From positions 2,345,001 to 2,409,000 of the forward strand of contig JAWNZC010000469.1 in NCBI GenBank assembly GCA_035771165.1: a stretch of DNA of 64,000 nt, given 5' to 3'. A program made the position numbers and the translations under genes. Under the pieces are notes generated by a model that made no database searches, was not told where the DNA came from, and worked only from the letters and a program-made list of their open reading frames with translations. Every line of letters starts with the position of its first letter. Within the stretch, counting starts at the first letter, position 1. Source of the DNA: Paragorgia papillata (taxonomy: Eukaryota > Cnidaria > Anthozoa > Scleralcyonacea > Coralliidae). Below, in pieces: positions 1 through 9,770 of this stretch.

Positions 1-116
1 GTCCGAAGCTGAAGCTAACTCATATTTCCAAAAGATCTACAATCAACCTCCTAACCCAACAATGACTATCGATGAAGTGCTGGACTTTTAAAGATTCCCC
101 ATCCAAGAAAGAAAAG
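1..116 (+). pseudogene. CNOT1: CNOT1 internal exon, partial, frame-broken
   Basis: CNOT1 is the scaffold of the CCR4-NOT deadenylase complex, which shortens mRNA poly(A) tails. Reading from base 2, the exon encodes a segment (EANSYFQKIYNQPPNPTM, then DEVLD) that closely matches animal CNOT1 just upstream of its FKDS...KREREVF segment. After DEVLD the frame hits TAA at 89-91, while the next conserved residues (FKDSPSKKEK) are in another frame. About 11 nt appear deleted relative to the family. A canonical donor GTAATG follows at 117. The next exon lies at 8891 with the correct phase, so an 8.8-kb intron separates them. The exon start is outside the window. The identification is from recalled family sequence. 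Either the copy is a partial pseudogene or the deletion is a sequencing or assembly error. Confidence 0.8.
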
Positions 117-272
117 GTAATGAAACCTATCATTGTTTACTTGCACGAGTATCGTTTTCTAAGTTTTCAAAAAGTTTCACTTCGAATTGATACACGGAAA
201 ATTTTCCCCCAAACTTTAGGCAAAGATCTAACCACTGACCAAAGCTCAAGGCTGCTTTATATTGTGCAGCCT

Positions 273-378
273 GTTCGTTCGTTCGTTCGTTCGTTCGTTC
301 GTTCGTTCGTTCGTTCGTTCGTTCGTTCGTTCGTTCGTTCGTTCGTTCGTTCGTTCGTTCGTTCGTTCGTTCGTTCGT
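273..378. repeat. (TTCG)n microsatellite
   Basis: About 26 uninterrupted GTTC/TTCG tetranucleotides. The paralogous position upstream of gene copy 2 (about 44,598-44,615) has only a short, imperfect run of the complementary motif (AACGAACGAACAAACGAA), so the expansion is specific to this copy. Open frames through it are low-complexity artefacts. Confidence 0.95.
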
Positions 379-379
379 A

Positions 380-912
380 CAATAGCCACGGCAATTTCAA
401 GTTTCCCAAAAAATAGCGGTTTGCCCACTGGGTATTGCGGTGTTCAACATAATGACATATGCAGGAATAAATCACATCGTTCAATGCATCTTTAAGTGTA
501 ATCGCACATGTAAATAAAACCTCTCGTGTTATATCGCCTTGCTTTGCACATTAGATTGGGGATAAAATCAAAGCTTTTGTACTTGATCGCGTTGCTAGGG
601 GATATATTGTTTAAACGCGTGTACTGGTGATGCAAGCCAGGGCGGACTCCTCCATTAAAATAATATCAGGCTATAATATATGAATATGGAAATATAACTG
701 GAATATTAATTGGAATAGAAAACCAATCACAGCAGGATATTACATAGTTTACCGTGAAATAAGGAATCATATTACCATTTACCGAGGATTGACTATTGTG
801 AAACCGAAAGAAAGATTTCCAAGACCAGAACTGAGTCAAACGATTTCGAGTTTCTCTTGCTGATTAAGTTTACAAGAAGCTACTACACTTTTTCAAGAAA
901 ACGTTGTCTACA
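380..912 (+). other. 5' flank of TRIM-TLDc copy 1 (conserved between paralogues)
   Basis: This stretch is recognisably the reverse complement of 44,078-44,600 and of the matching region at 56,526-57,030. Shared segments include TTACATAGTTTACCGTGAAA, an ATATTCATATGG-like AT-rich stretch, and the region just before the start codon. It presumably holds promoter and 5' UTR. No TATA box or transcription start can be assigned with confidence. Confidence 0.55.
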
Positions 913-3900
913 ATGGCTACTTCTTCAACCGACGCCGTTCCAGTTGATGAACTAGAATCCTTACTGACATGTTCCATTTGTTTGGAAACTTTGAACGAAC
1001 CACGAACACTGCCTTGCTTTCATTCTTTTTGCAAAGTCTGTTTAGAGAAGTTTGTAAAACGCCATCGTGAGGAAGCAGCTGGTAAAGAGATTGAAGTATT
1101 CAACTGTCCGGCATGTCGGTCAGAATTTAATCTGAAACCAAAAGATGAAGTAGCAGGAATGGCGAGCAGTCATTTTATCCGAAATATGTTAGACGTCATG
1201 GCGATTCAACGATGAGCAAAGGTTTCTAAATGTTCTCGTTGCCAAGAGCCAGCCGTTAGTCGATGTACAACTTGTGAGTTTTTCCTATGTGAAAAGTGCC
1301 TCGCGTATCACGAAAGCTGGCCATGCAACAAGAAACACACTGTGCTATCAATAAACGAGTTGAGTCAACCTGAGAACGAAGCCAAGATCAGAGCAAAACT
1401 TCACTGCAAGAAACATGAGAACAAGACCCTTGAGTTCTATTGCGAGACATGCAAAGAACTGATCTGTAGTCATTGTATGCTCTTGAATCACATCAAACAA
1501 AATCATGCATGTCTCTCGGTTGACGAAGTAGCTGAAAAACAAAGAGAAGCATTACGATCAGGCTGTGCCTCTCTAGACGAGAAGTTATCTGAGGCCAAGG
1601 AAGCACTGGAAGCCATCAGCAAGGTCACACACTTCCTTGAAGAGAACGCCAAGAAGGTCAAGGCCAGAATCACTCAACAGAAAGAAGACATCTTGAAAAA
1701 AGTCGCGGAGAAGCTAGACGAGAAAGCTCAGCTTATGATTAACGAAGTAGACAAGATTTATAATGAAATGCACACAGATCTGAGCAAACAACAGGATGGC
1801 ATAAAGAGTTATGTTGATAAGGTGAATAACTCAGTTGGTCTACCAAGGAGTCTTTTGGAGAAAGGCAGCATTGAAGAAGTACTTTCCTCTCAGAAGATGA
1901 TTGAAGAAAATATTGAACATGTCAAGAATGAGAGTCCAAAGAATTTGAAGCCTGCGCATGATGGCAAGATTGAATATGAAAGTGAGAGAATAGATGACTT
2001 GGATGTTGATGATATTCTGGAGAAATTGGGAGAAATAGGTAAGATCATAGAATGATATGATTACTGTTGTCAAGAGGGAACTTATTAGGGGGAGGGACGG
2101 CTTATTAGAGGGGGAGGGGCTTATTAGAGGGAGGGGCTTATTAGAGGGAGGGGCTTATTAGAGGGAGGGGCTTATTAGAGGGAGGGGGCTTATTAGAGGG
2201 AGGGGGGTTATTAGAGGGAGGGGGCTTATTAGAGGGAAGGGCTTATTAGAGGGAGGGGTTATTGGTATTAGATGGAGATGGTTATTAGAGGGAGGGGGCT
2301 TATTAGAGGGAGGGTTTATTGGAGGGAGGGGGGCTTATTAGATGGAGGGGGTTATTAGAGGGAGGGGGGTTATTAGAGGGAGGGGGGTTATTAGAGGGAG
2401 GGTGGCTTATTAGAGGGAGGGGGTTATTAGAGGGAGGGGGCTTATTAGAGGGAGGGGGTTATTAGAGGGAGGGTGGCTTATTAGAGGGAGGGGGTTATTA
2501 GAGGAGGGGGGCTTATTAGAGGGAGGGGGGTTATTAGAGGGAGGGTGGCTTATTAGAGGGAGGGGTTATTAGAGGGAGGGGGTTATTAGAGGGAGGGGGT
2601 TATTAGAGGGAGGGTGGCTTATTAGAGGGAGGGGGTTATTAGAGGGAGGGGGGTTATTAGAGGGAGGGGGTTATTAGATGGAGGGGTTATTAGAGGGAGG
2701 GTGGCTTATTAGAGGGAGGGGGTTATTAGAGGGAGGGGGTTATTAGAGGGAGGGGGTTATTAGAGGGATGGGGGTTATTAGAGGGAAGGAGGTTATTAGA
2801 GGGAGGGGTTATTAGAGTGGGAGGGGCTTATTAGAGGGAGGGGTGGCTTATTAGAGGGAGGGGGGTTATTAGAAGAATGGGGTTTGACAAAAATGCCGTA
2901 AATGATTTTCTATTAATGACGTTATTTTAGACAATGATGTGTGTTGGGGGCTTTAGTGTAGGGTGGGGCTTAATTTGTTTTATTTAGTAGAGGGTTACTA
3001 GAAGGAGGGTGTAATTGGGGGAGGGGGGGCTTAGGAGAGGAGATATGGTGTGTAATGATTCTGAACAAAATTTGGAAAAGTGAATGTTCAAACTGGCTGG
3101 AGATATACTGTTATTTGTAATAGAAAGTCCATGATTAAAAACAGTTGATGATATAAACTTTAAAGATTGTTTAAATTAATTATGTGTAACTTTATTTAGC
3201 TGGTCATTCTATACCTGGTCATTTATTGAGTAACTCCATCATTCTGAAAGGGGAAAATAATTATAAAAGTCAAATGAAAGAATGGTTGGGTGATCAGTTT
3301 CAATGGCATCGTTGTTATCGAGCTACCAGAGATGGATGGTGTGCAAAAGATTTTCACAGATGTTGTGACAATAAGGGACCTACAGTGACTTTAGTGAAAG
3401 TTGGAGATTATATTTGTGGTGGATATACAGACCAGAGCTGGGCAGGTAAATGATTTAGAAAATGAAATTTTTTTAAATAATTTTACAGACACAGTAAGTC
3501 AAACAAAATTGCTTTACATCCAAATTTTTTTCTCCATGTTATACCTTGATGAGTTTTGTTCTTAGAGGAATGTTAGCAAGAAAACTGTTTAAATAACAAA
3601 ATAAGTCTGCAGCAGGCTTTTAGAACAATTAAGATCAATATATTTAATAAATCTGGGATGTGTTTGTCATTGAGTACACCTGTAAAAAAACTCAAATAGA
3701 ACAGATTGTTATTGAGTAAACATTTTATATTTTATTTAAGGTCAAGAATGGAAACAGTCCAACTCCTCCTTTTTGTTCTCGCTACAAAATAAAGATAACT
3801 TGCCACCATTTAGATCAGTGGTTTATAGAAACAATCAATATGCAATCCTCAGCCGTCCTGACCACCGACCAAGCTTTGGTGGAGCCAGAGGTCATGATTT

Positions 3901-4060
3901 CCACATCAGTGAGAACGCCAATCGCAATCAACAATCATACTCCGACCTTGGCAACACGTATCAACCACCCACAGGATACCAATATGACACTGCACAAACC
4001 AAATCTCTTCTGGCTGGAAGTCACAAGTTTACTCCAACTGAAATAGAAGTATTTTACTAA
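913..4060 (+). pseudogene. TRIM-TLDc gene copy 1, premature stop after the RING
   Basis: Three exons: 913-2038, 3200-3445 and 3741-4060, joined in phase 1 at both junctions (donors GTAAGATC and GTAAATGA, acceptors TTTATTTAG and TTATTTAAG). ATG at 913 is chosen because the same MATS start is shared by the three paralogues. Exon 1 encodes a C3HC4 RING (from about residue 20), but codon 101 is TGA (1213-1215) where copies 2 and 3 have CAA. Past the stop, the frame stays open through two B-boxes, a long coiled coil and the donor. Exons 2-3 encode an intact TLDc domain (DNKGPTVTLVKV; GYTDQSW; FTPTEIEVFY at the end). Because everything after the stop is preserved, the stop is probably recent. A RING-only peptide of 100 aa, or initiation downstream, cannot be excluded. 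It lies inside a CNOT1 intron, same strand, and opposite to copies 2 and 3. Confidence 0.85.
2075..2880 (+). repeat. G-rich minisatellite in intron 1 of TRIM-TLDc copy 1
   Basis: About 45 degenerate tandem copies of a 16-19 bp unit of type TTATTAGAGGGAGGGGG on the + strand. Each has two G-runs of 3-7, so many G-quadruplex-type tracts sit on the coding strand of the pre-mRNA. The corresponding introns of copies 2 (42,525-42,948) and 3 (54,958-55,395) lack it. The rest of this intron (2881-3199) is AT-rich with a few degenerate repeat remnants. Confidence 0.95.
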
Positions 4061-4100
4061 TAGGTACTTTATTGTATGAAATCTCTCTCCTCTGCAGAGG

Positions 4101-4821
4101 CTTCTTGAGCTTTTTTGAGCTCTTCAGTATATAGGGGTTTAATATTGCAGTCTTTGCAGGGGGTTTAGTAGACTATAGAGCATAGAGTAATGCGGTAGTG
4201 TAATGGGCAATGAGGAAAACCGCGTTTTGCTTATTGACCATTACACTCTACCGCATTACTTTATGCTCTAAGACCCCGTTTACACGATGCCGGTACAATT
4301 TGAAAACGGAACAAAATCATGCCGTTTAGGCCTTGCGTTTACACGATACCGGCACAAAAATGACATGAAAACGGCACAAAATGAAGACGGGTTCCTTGAC
4401 GGCATGAAATGAAAACGGAACACTAACCGGTATCGTGTAAACGCCCGTGCCGTAATAGTTTGATGACGGTAATCACGATATATACGACCACAGTATTCGG
4501 GTCAGCAGTATTCACAAAGTCTTCTCAATTCTCATGGAAGAGAATAGTCACATGCTAATCCGTCATTATATTATACCGGCACCGTGTAAACGCAAGACTT
4601 TTTGGCCTGTATTTACACACCGGCATGATTTTGTTCCGTTTTCAAATTGTACCGGCATCGTGTAAACGCAAGACTTTTTGGCCTGTATTTACACACCGGC
4701 ATGATTTTGTTCCGTTTTCAAATTGTACCGGCATCGTGTAAACGGGGTCTTAGTGTATAGTCTATAAACCCCTGCAATATTAAACCCCTATATATTGAAG
4801 AGCTCAAAAAAGCTCAAGAAG
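4101..4821. mobile_element. Foldback MITE (outer element), split by an inner MITE
   Basis: The left end CTTCTTGAGCTTTTTTGAGC is repeated inverted at the right end (to 4821). The arms continue through a GGGGTTTAATATTGCAG stretch on both sides. A second, inner inverted pair (GCATAGAGTAATGCGGTAGT and its complement near 4,235-4,268) follows. The inner element at 4269-4752 lies within it. No coding sequence. Family not assigned. Confidence 0.75.
4269..4752. mobile_element. MITE with TAAGACCCCGTTTACACG termini (hAT-like guess)
   Basis: The termini are TAAGACCCCGTTTACACGAT on the left and its inverted form on the right, each continuing into an ACCGGCATCGTGTAAAC-type repeat. The GTTTACACG terminus recalls hAT-type non-autonomous elements, but I cannot define an 8-bp target duplication. 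Near the right end an approximately 84-bp block (4572-4741) is tandemly duplicated. It consists of a TGTAAACGCAAGACTTTTTG segment plus TTTGTTCCGTTTTCAAATTG. Confidence 0.7.
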
Positions 4822-4892
4822 AGGTATGGGATATGGTGGTTCTGGGGTTAAGGTTTGCATTAGCGTTAGAATTGCATTATTGCAATCTGGCT

Positions 4893-5040
4893 AAGAGTAG
4901 GATTAGCAATAAGATTAAGATTATGAGTAGGAGTAGGATTAGCAATAAGGTTAAGATTATGAGTAGGATTAGCAATAAGATTAAGATTATGAGTAGGATT
5001 AGCAATAAGGTTAAGATTATGAGTAGGATTAGCATTAGGA
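4893..5040 (+). repeat. 30-bp tandem repeat
   Basis: About 4.5 tandem copies of a 30-bp unit containing AGTAGGATTAGCAATAAG followed by TTAAGATTATG. The AG-rich strand is +. Reading frames through it are artefacts. Confidence 0.9.
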
Positions 5041-5222
5041 TATAATTAGGATGATGATTATCGATGATGATTATTATTTATAAAATAACATGTATACTGC
5101 GCGAGCCCTGATTGGTCCATTGCCGTGTTTGGATCAGAGTATCCAAACACGGAAAATTCCCGCCAAAACGATTTTTTGAAAATGTCGGACAGTATATCAT
5201 ATTCACTTGTGATTATTTTATA

Positions 5223-5320
5223 AAAGAAATACCAAATGGTTTTTTCCGTGTTTCGAGACTCTTATCCAAACACTTGGGTAATAGTCTCCAAACACGGAAA
5301 AAACCATTTGGTATTTCTTT
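5223..5320. repeat. Short foldback (38-bp arms, 22-bp loop)
   Basis: The left arm starts AAAGAAATACCAAATGGTTT (5223-5260). The right arm (5283-5320) is its reverse complement with a single mismatch. The arm core CCGTGTTT also occurs as an inverted pair at about 5,122-5,154, so this is part of a larger MITE cluster covering about 5.1-5.35 kb. Confidence 0.8.
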
Positions 5321-5737
5321 AATCCTACATGAGTGCATGGTGAGACACTCTTCCGAGTGTTTGATATAGCATCTCAAACAAATCAGTATTTTAAGAGAAA
5401 ATAGAGACAACAAAATTCTATTTATGTAATTTCCACTGCATACGTCACACTGGTAATTTTACAATAAACTCGTGCAGTGTGACGTCTGCAGTGGGTTATT
5501 TGCATATCAAACAAATCTTATTTTCTCAAGAACGAAGTGAGATTTTGAAAAACCGTATAAGAAGTTACTTCATCATTTTAAGAGTTCTTCCAAATAAGAC
5601 AAACTTCATTTTTATTTCTTATACACTTAGTTAAAAACATCCAGAGTACTTATTCTCTGACGAAGGACCTTCGCTCGAAACGTTAGAAAATACGTTCATG
5701 ATAAGTTGTACGTATACATGTATAGTGCATGTGGTAC

Positions 5738-6205
5738 ACGCGTAAAAACGCACAACTTGTTCACGGTTGTCAACAGGCGTGAACAATGTTGTGCTCCTCG
5801 CCGTGAACAATGTTGTGCTGCTCGCCGTGAACAAGTTGTCAACAGGTTGTTCACTTATGGTTCGAACAACTTGTTCACGGATAAATCAACAGTCATGAAC
5901 AAGTTGTTCCAACAGCACATTTTTATAGCCAACAATGTTGTTCGCACATGATACAACATGTTGTAACAGCATGACGAAATAACAACGATGAAAACAACAT
6001 GGTGAACATGGTTGATGTATCAACACGTTCTTCGGTTGTTACAACATGCGTGAACAACGGTTGTTGTTTCATCAAGCTGTAACAACTTGTTGAAACAATG
6101 ATGAACAATGTTGTTCATTTATCAATGTTGTTCACATATGTCAACAAGTTGTTACAGCATTGTTCAGGCAACAATGCTGTAACAACTTGCGAGATTTTTA
6201 CGCGT
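5738..6205. mobile_element. 468-bp MITE with ACGCGTAAAAA termini and GTAC target duplication
   Basis: Terminal inverted repeats ACGCGTAAAAA (5738-5748) and TTTTTACGCGT (6195-6205) are flanked by GTAC on both sides (5734-5737, 6206-6209). The paralogous sequence at 6450-6505 has a single GTAC and no insert. The interior holds some 20-30 degenerate copies of palindromic motifs such as GAACAATGTTGTTC and AACAACTTGTTCAC. No coding capacity. The family is unassigned. Confidence 0.8.
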
Positions 6206-6287
6206 GTACGTTTGCGAGCTTGGTGTAATATGTAACAGACGTTTGGTGGACGTTCGTCAAGCTCAATTACTCAGAAAAGATTTCTGA

Positions 6288-6360
6288 GACCCCAGACAGG
6301 GTTCGAACCTGCAACCTTCTAATGACCGGTTAGACGCTCTAACCATTGAGCCACTGAGGC
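6288..6360 (-). tRNA. tRNA-like cloverleaf, anticodon position GGT (Thr), C33; possibly tRNA-derived repeat
   Basis: On the minus strand all four stems pair: acceptor GCCTCAG with CTGGGGT (two G-T pairs), D-stem GCTC/GAGC, anticodon stem TCTAA/TTAGA, T-stem GCAGG/CCTGT around the loop TTCGAAC. Total length is 73 nt with no intron. The internal promoters are good (A box TGGCTCAATGG, B box GGTTCGAACCC), and a TTTT lies about 12 nt downstream. The anticodon loop reads CCGGTCA, giving GGT with C instead of the near-universal U at position 33. Eukaryotes normally read Thr ACN with AGT/TGT/CGT. It sits in a repeat-rich tract, so a tRNA pseudogene or SINE head is as likely as a functional gene. Confidence 0.6.
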
Positions 6361-6510
6361 TCAGATGGAGAGCTAAGGTTGCAAATTCATAGTCTGCATA
6401 TGTGCTCCTAAGTGGTAGCGTTTTCATATGAGATGTTGTAGTTAAAGTGACATGATAAGTTGTACGTATACATACAGTGCATGTGGTACGTTTGCGAGCT
6501 TGCTGTAATA

Positions 6511-7046
6511 TGTAACGTCCATCGAACGTCTGTTACAAAACTACGTTCAATAATTTGGGCAGAACTCAACCCTTACTATATTTCTCTCTGTATTTCAACA
6601 CTGCCTACGCAGCACACCACTTTATTTCACTGTTTGTACTTCTTCTGTGATTTGTAATAAAATCTTATGTTATATTATCAGTATAGTTACGTTTAGACTA
6701 GAAATTCTTTGATGTATTTTTTACATTAAATAATTAATTTTGTATTTTTTACATTAAATAAAAAAACTATATTGTCTCGCTTATTATATGCAAACGTGGG
6801 TCTAGCGCTGTCATTGAAATGTTGTTTTTTTAGTTTTAAATGTGCTTGAATTGCAAGTACTGCTTCATTTTTAGTGATTGGCGTACACCCGAGTAGCGTT
6901 CTGTGCTTGCGACGAAGATAACTTTGTTTTTGCAGATGAAAATCTTTTTACAATGTTGTTTTCTACCCAACCCACTTTCTTCTAATCTTTTGCTGCGGCA
7001 GACTTTCGTGTTTGTAATCATAATTTCTCACCCAACACGAGTATAA
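6511..7046. other. Non-coding stretch, repeat tail then AT-rich DNA
   Basis: The first part (6545-6660) contains CTTACTATATTTC followed by ACACTGCCTACGCAGCAC, a sequence pair seen again around 10,077-10,120 and therefore part of a dispersed repeat. The remainder is AT-rich. I see no gene. Confidence 0.6.
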
Positions 7047-7197
7047 TATATCCAACACGAGTCGGTGTTCTTCCGATTTCTAAATCTGACAGCCAAGCAG
7101 GTTGAAAATACGAGGCGAATTCGAGGGTATTTTTTTTTGTAACCAGCTTGGCTGTGTTTAGACATCGGAAGAAGAACACTAACCAGTGTTGGATATA
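7047..7197. repeat. Foldback element, about 150 bp
   Basis: TATATCCAACACGAGT at the left matches the complement of ACCAGTGTTGGATATA at the right. A second matched block (GTGTTCTTCCGAT versus ATCGGAAGAAGAACAC) and a third (GACAGCCAAGC versus GCTTGGCTGT) follow inward. Non-coding. Confidence 0.75.
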
Positions 7198-7318
7198 GCT
7201 TAATTAGCTTATCGAACGAATCTCTATCTCTACCTAAAAGTTTCCTAAATTTGGCCGTAATTTTCTTTCCATTTCTAAATACTAATTAAGTATTGATTTC
7301 TTTGGCATTTTTTTCATG

Positions 7319-7479
7319 AATAAAGGCTTATTAACCGAGTTCGAGGTCTGTACGGGAAAGTATTTGCCTGAGGTTTTCGTACAGACCGAGCGACGAAGGA
7401 GCGAGGTTTGTGCGAGAGAAACCGAGGGCAAATACTTTCCCGTACAGACCGAGAAAACGAGGTTAATAAGCCTTTTATT
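7319..7479. mobile_element. MITE with AATAAAGGCTTATTAACC termini
   Basis: AATAAAGGCTTATTAACC (7319-7336) faces GGTTAATAAGCCTTTTATT (7461-7479). Inside, CTGTACGGGAAAGTATTTGC is repeated inverted, and the centre carries GAGCGACGAAGGAGCGAGG. A related GAGCG-CGAAGGAGCG segment occurs in intron 1 of TRIM-TLDc copies 2 and 3. Non-coding. Confidence 0.75.
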
Positions 7480-7774
7480 ATATGGCTTTTGGTTTGTTTT
7501 CTTATCTGTTTTTAGTTCTACGTTTGTCTTGATCAGGTATCGCTGTTCACCTTAGTTCTTACTTTTGAGCTTATTCGTTTCGCTTCATGTTTACACCTGT
7601 TAGGCTTTTATTTTTCGCGCTTTTAAATAAGAAGTTTTTATAAAAAGAAACACTGATGTTTCAGGACGTATTATTGTTCAAAATTTTCCAACGAATATAT
7701 CTAATTCGCTTTTATTTTCATTCAAATCAACTCAGTAATTTTCCCGCCAAAACTTGCAGGTCATTAAAAAGGAC

Positions 7775-7808
7775 GTAATGCCCTCTCACAGTGCCGAGAG
7801 GGCATTAC
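7775..7808. repeat. Perfect 13-bp hairpin
   Basis: GTAATGCCCTCTC pairs with GAGAGGGCATTAC across an 8-nt loop. It is probably the end of a longer inverted repeat (GGACGTAATGCC, GGCATTACGG). Function unknown. Confidence 0.6.
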
Positions 7809-8090
7809 GGCTTTTTCCGGACCTCAGCAACCAATCAGCGTGCGCCGTTTGGCGTAATGACCCGAAAACAAGCCCAGCCATATAATAATTATTTATTAAT
7901 GAGTTTGAGAAATTCTTGTGACGATTGTGAATTGGAGAAAAATCCAGCCTGGAAAGTTTTCGACGAGTGTTCTTAAAAGTCCTGAAATTTTTCTTCAGAA
8001 TTCGTTTTTTTTTGCGATGGCTTTACAATTTGCCTCTGATACGTTACTCCAGGATCTGTATTTTTAATGTAATATTTAAACCATGAGCAG

Positions 8091-8656
8091 GAGTGTTTTA
8101 TCAGATTTAAAGTGCTTATATCACTTGTGGGGTTTTAACGTATTTGAATAGAGCAAAAAAAGTTAGTTAATAAGTTATTTTGCCGTTTTTGATTTACTTT
8201 AATAGTTTCTGAGATATAAGCCTTTAAACATGCCAATTTCGGCTTTTCGCCAAAAATTTCCGTCGTTCATTTTTAAGCACGGGGGCCTGGGACTCAGGAA
8301 CCCAAGCCGACCGTTTTCTTAGTTGGAACTCTGTGCGTACTGGAAAACGGGTGTGAGCTCGACATTTCGATTTTTCAGTCAAATATATGTGTTTTTGTGA
8401 ATCAATAAGCCGAAACGTAGTTGTTTTGAATTGACGCGTTCCTGAGTCCCAGGCCCCCAAGGTGTTAAAATGAACGACGGAAATTTTTGAGAATTGGCAT
8501 GTTCAGAAGCCAATAGGTCAGGAACTATTTAACTAAATCAAAAACGGCAAAATAACTTATTAACTGATTTTTTCTGCTCTATTTAAATACGTTAAAACCC
8601 CACAAGTGATATAAGCACTTTAAAACAGAGGCGAGTGTTTTAGATCTGATAAAACA
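8091..8656. mobile_element. Long foldback MITE, about 566 bp
   Basis: GTTTTATCAGATTTAAAGTG at the left and CACTTTAAAACAGAG plus AGATCTGATAAAAC at the right are inverted. The match continues through CACTTGTGGGGTTTTAACGT, AGTTATTTTGCCGTTTTTGA and a block containing TTCCGTCGTTCATTTT and GGCCTGGGACTCAGGAAC. Most of the element is one imperfect hairpin. A short relative (GATCTAAAACACTCG, ATCTGATAAAACACTCCTGC) is at about 58,725-58,820. Confidence 0.8.
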
Positions 8657-8890
8657 CGTACAGCTGCGAATGTTTTAAATGGCTTCAAAAACTATCCATA
8701 TAATAAGCTCATATAGAAATCATTTTTGAAAACTGAAGTTGTCTGAGCCGCAAAATCGAAGAAAAAGTTCATCGAAAATAGCGAGCGTGTCTCTATCACA
8801 TATAGAGACACGTCACGGTCATGATTTTCCTTTGTGTTTTCCTCATGAATTATTAATGAGTTTTTGAAATGTTTTTTATTTTATTTTCAG

Positions 8891-9015
8891 GATGTGTTTT
8901 TGTGCATTCTTCGCAACTTATTTGAAGAGTATGGTCATTTTCACAATTATCCGAACACAGAACTACATACAACAGCATGTCTGTTTGGAGGAATTATTGA
9001 TCAAGGACTCGTTAC
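8891..9015 (+). CDS. CNOT1: CNOT1 internal exon ([14 protein letters not shown]...)
   Basis: The acceptor TTATTTTCAG precedes 8891 and the donor GTGCGT begins at 9016. The 125-nt exon reads open from its first base: [14 protein letters not shown], then a tract ending [13 protein letters not shown]. This is the segment that follows the exon at 1-116 in animal CNOT1. The last codon is split (AC|G) and is completed by the next exon to give T-Y-M-A-L-G, as in the family. The CNOT1 scaffold binds deadenylases and other CCR4-NOT subunits. No mutation is seen in this exon. Whether the gene is expressed depends on the frame break in the upstream exon. Confidence 0.9.
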
Positions 9016-9088
9016 GTGCGTGCAGTATCTCGTGGTATCCCTTGCTGTTTATTAATATGGTTTTAAGAGCGTTTCATAAAAGCTTGGT

Positions 9089-9770
9089 GGTGGTAAAGGT
9101 GGTGAAGGTGGTGGCAACGGTTGTTGTGGTGAAGGTGGTGGTGGTAATTTTGATGGTGATGGTGAAGGTGGTAGTAATGGTGGTGGTGATGGTGGCAACC
9201 TTGGTTTTGGTGGTAAAGGTGGTGGTGGCAACCTGGGTGGTGGTGGTAGTGGTGGCAACCTTGCTGGTGGTAGTGGTAAAGGTGGTGGTGCTCGTGGCAA
9301 CCTTGGTAGTGGTAAAGGTGGTGGTGGCAGGTAGTGGTAAAGGTGATTGTGGTAACCTTGCTGGTGGTAGTGGTAAAGGTGGTGGTGGTCGTGGCAACCT
9401 TGGTAGTGGTAAAGGTGGTGGTGGCAGGTAGTGGTAAAGGTGATTGTGGTAACCTTGGTGGTGGTAGTGGTAAAGGTGGTGGTGGCAACCTTAGTGGTGG
9501 TGGTGGTGGTGAAGGTGGTAGTGGTGGCAATCTTGGTAGTGGTAAAGGTGGTGGTGGCAACCTTGGTGGTGAAGGTGGTGGTGGCAACTTTGGTGGTGGT
9601 GGTGGTGGTGGTAAACGTGGTAAAGGTGGTAGTGACATCCTTGATGATGGTGGTGAAGGTGGTGGTGATGGTGGCAACCTTGTTGGTGACGGTTGTGGTG
9701 GTGGCGACCTTGGTTATGGTGGCAACTTTGATGGTGGTGGTGGTAACGGAGGTGGCTGTGGTGCAGTCTA
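9089..9770 (+). repeat. GGT-rich minisatellite in CNOT1 intron
   Basis: Degenerate GGTGGTGGTAAAGGTGGTGG and GGTGGCAACCTTGGTGGT units, purine-rich on the + strand, fill most of the intron between the exons at 8891-9015 and 9860-9970. The Gly- and Val-rich or Thr/Pro-rich frames on both strands are composition artefacts. The flanking splice sites show it is intronic. Confidence 0.95.

Larger units (their letters stand above)
5655..6510. repeat. Dispersed repeat copy, interrupted, partly duplicated
   Basis: The stretch 5696-5737 (ATGATAAGTTGTACGTATAC and on to ...GTGGTAC) continues at 6206 after the inserted element as GTACGTTTGCGAGCTTGGTG. The same sequence appears uninterrupted at 6450-6505. 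It starts with the motif CTCTGACGAAGGACC then TTCGCTCGAAACGTTAG (5655-5686), which recurs elsewhere in the window. Element class not recognised. Confidence 0.6.

Noticed and set aside
72..495. Overlapping frames rich in FVRS or TNER across 246-495
   Set aside because: They translate the TTCG microsatellite in different frames. Only the CNOT1 exon part (1-116) is supported.
5655..5686. Hammerhead ribozyme in the CTGACGAAGG...CTCGAAACG motif
   Set aside because: CTGACGA and GAAA are present, but the intervening bases do not form stem II directly from those boxes, and several copies have altered core bases. A covariance-model search would decide.
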